From the NCBI RefSeq assembly GCF_900113705.1, contig NZ_FOQI01000002.1, positions 124,001 to 188,000 on the forward strand: a DNA stretch of 64,000 nucleotides, written 5' to 3'. This DNA is from Collimonas sp. OK307. Its GTDB lineage: Bacteria > Pseudomonadota > Gammaproteobacteria > Burkholderiales > Burkholderiaceae_D. This document shows, in pieces, positions 63,601 to 64,000 of the stretch; the first letter of the stretch is position 1; each line of letters begins with the position of its first letter. A model generated the notes under the pieces. The model saw nothing but the letters and a program-made list of their open reading frames with translations. It had not been told where the DNA came from and made no database searches. Both the position numbers and the translations under genes were made by a program.

Positions 63601-63673
63601 GCCGTAGCTGTACGGCTAGCGACATAGAAGATGTTGCGTTGCGCGGGACCAGATGGATGGGCTTGACCAGCAT
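60671..63673 (-). CDS. FAD and Fe-S dehydrogenase, YdiJ-like D-2-hydroxyacid dehydrogenase
   Basis: A 1000-residue two-domain enzyme. The N-terminal half is an FAD_binding_4 oxidase (ARGAGTSQCGQTVGEALVIDNSKW, GGMAGNNSCGSRSIEYGNM, GSEGTLAYSRQ). The C-terminal half is ferredoxin-like and CCG-type with the Fe-S motif CVSCKGCKRDCPTGVD and paired cysteine motifs such as QKPLCCGRTYL and ESSCCGMAGSFGYE. YdiJ-type enzymes oxidise D-2-hydroxyglutarate or D-lactate-like acids into the respiratory chain. It sits between an HNH gene and an MFS transporter on the same strand as the latter. Confidence 0.88.
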   Translation of the reverse strand: MLVKPIHLVPRNATSSMSLAVQLRQELRGDILFDTADRGRYATDASIYQIMPVGVVVPRDQKDLLLALDIARSHNMPVLARGAGTSQCGQTVGEALVIDNSKWLNNVIAFDPEARTITVEPGIVLDHLNAWLKPHGLWFPVDVSTAAQCTIGGMAGNNSCGSRSIEYGNMVHNVTAIDAVLADGTQGRFERLDRMEKTDRIGDIVSGLQRIAQRERAEITERVPKVLRRVGGYNIDIFDCQNPRAYTDDGMANLAHILIGSEGTLAYSRQLTLSLVPLPAHKVLGVVNFPTFYQAMDMTQHIVKLGPTAVELVDRTMIDLSMSNPAFKPVIEKALTGRPQAILLVEFAGEDHAALLKKLVALDELMADLKLPGSVVQMAGAADQKALWDVRKAGLNIMMSMKGDGKPVSFIEDCAVPLEHLAEYTSQLTEVFHKYGTEGTWYAHASVGTLHVRPILDMRRGGAKDMREIAEAASVLVRKYKGAYSGEHGDGLCRGEWVAWQYGPKINAAFTEIKDLFDPQNRFNPDKIVRPPKMDDVANFRFAPGYRELPHQPMLDWSSWNVRRNPLTGEETAAGTGDDRTGGLAKLVEMCNNNGHCRKFDAGTMCPSYRITKDEKHVTRGRANTLRLALSGQLGAEGLASVEVKEVLDLCVSCKGCKRDCPTGVDMAKIKIEARAAWANKHGLSLRDKLIGFMPQYAPYASAVGGLIAWADRVPGVSTWFKKRIGIAPQRSFPQFKNAFLNNAKSAVKSEREVLLFVDTFNNYMEPENARAAQTVLEAAGYTVHFNTVAGQKPLCCGRTYLSAGLVDQAKAEARRTLDALMPYVERGIPVVGLEPSCLLTLRDEFLNYGYGEEAQKLAKSAFLFEEFLVKEKRAGRLQLDLHPLQTSKVLLHGHCHQKAFDALRPVQAVLQWIPQVELSTAESSCCGMAGSFGYEAEHYDASIAMAELALFPAVRKAGKDSIVVADGTSCRHQIHDGADTVALHVARVLALSLSGKALN

Positions 63674-63716
63674 AGAGGAAATCCTGTCAAAAGAAACTAA
63701 ATGAACCGGCCGCTTT

Positions 63717-64000
63717 CTATACGCCAGCTTTCACTGTAGCGGGCCCGGCATCCGCTACGCCTTGCTCGAACTTGCTATCCGGTTGCATGCGAAAAGCCAG
63801 CAGCACGCCGAATCCCATCAGGATCATGCTGCCCACGAATGGCAATTCCCAGTTGTTGTAGCGGTCAATCAGGTAGCCGGACAATACCGGTGAGATGATG
63901 GCCGCCAGCGCCGAGCCGGTATTCATCATGCCGCTGGCGGTGCCCGAATATTGCGGGGCGATATCCATCGGGATCGCCCACATCGGACCGATCGTCATTT
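63717..64000 (-). CDS. MFS transporter, C-terminal part only
   Basis: The last 90 or so residues of a major facilitator, cut by the right window edge. Visible are MWAIPMDIAPQYSGTASGMMNTGSALAAIISPVLSGYLIDRYNNWELPFVGSMILMGFGVLLAF, typical of the anion:cation symporter (glucarate/galactonate) subfamily, and a short soluble tail. It lies upstream of the FAD/Fe-S dehydrogenase on the same strand with a 43-base gap, so carboxylate import followed by oxidation is plausible. Confidence 0.8.
   Translation of the reverse strand, partial: MTIGPMWAIPMDIAPQYSGTASGMMNTGSALAAIISPVLSGYLIDRYNNWELPFVGSMILMGFGVLLAFRMQPDSKFEQGVADAGPATVKAGV

Overview
The window looks like a chromosomal segment of a betaproteobacterium in the Burkholderiales, most likely Oxalobacteraceae (Collimonas, Herbaspirillum or Janthinobacterium type). 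The basis is two Burkholderia-type porins, a DUF4148 protein, many MocR/IclR/LysR/TetR regulators, LivFGHM-type transport and a REP-like hairpin. This placement is inference. No rRNA, tRNA, CRISPR array, integrase or intact insertion sequence was seen. By eye, base composition is lower in GC and more AT-rich between genes from 1 to about 24 kb than from about 25 kb onward. The left third therefore reads as accessory DNA and the right two thirds as core chromosome.

Left region (1-24 kb). Positions 1-6392 hold a tightly coupled amine catabolic operon on the + strand: a GABA-type aminotransferase (cut by the window edge), a GlcD-like FAD oxidase, a half-length CsaA-like reading frame, a second class III aminotransferase, a HAD hydrolase and a succinate-semialdehyde dehydrogenase. 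A tartrate-dehydrogenase-like gene and an EamA exporter follow. From 17442 down to 9605 nine genes lie head to tail on the - strand: amidohydrolase, livG, livF, a Tat-exported binding protein, livH, livM, a GAF protein, a porin and a lone Lrp-type RAM domain. Together they could carry a solute from outer membrane to cytosolic hydrolysis. The divergent PAS-LuxR regulator sits behind a perfect 22-bp palindrome. The porin signal-peptide codons contain a run of ten G, a possible phase-variation tract. From 19062 to 21830 lies a row of small genes in which three resemble orphan immunity proteins (SUKH, DUF1963/YwqG, DUF600/YezG).

Middle (22-43 kb). This part holds a MocR regulator, an IS66 transposase remnant, a JmjC-like cupin, a Tat-exported DUF885 protein, and a periplasmic binding protein translationally coupled to a CHASE-PAS-PAS-GGDEF-EAL protein. 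Then come HU with a strong terminator, a glutathione transferase, several regulator/oxidoreductase pairs, and a second porin-transporter-amidohydrolase-IclR operon (41257 to 36825, - strand). A TetR gene and a DUF4148 gene are separated by 600 bp that contains three copies of a 22-bp inverted repeat.

Right (43-64 kb). A MocR regulator faces an omega-aminotransferase and an MmsA-type dehydrogenase, a probable beta-alanine route to acetyl-CoA. An IclR gene faces a polar amino acid ABC transporter and a DAO-type oxidase, with a promoter and palindromic operator visible between them. A divergent cysteinyl-tRNA synthetase, an aldo-keto reductase, a beta-helix protein, an AI-2E family transporter, a SYLF lipoprotein, MaoC and VOC genes, an HNH nuclease, a 1000-residue FAD/Fe-S dehydrogenase and the 3' end of an MFS transporter complete the window.
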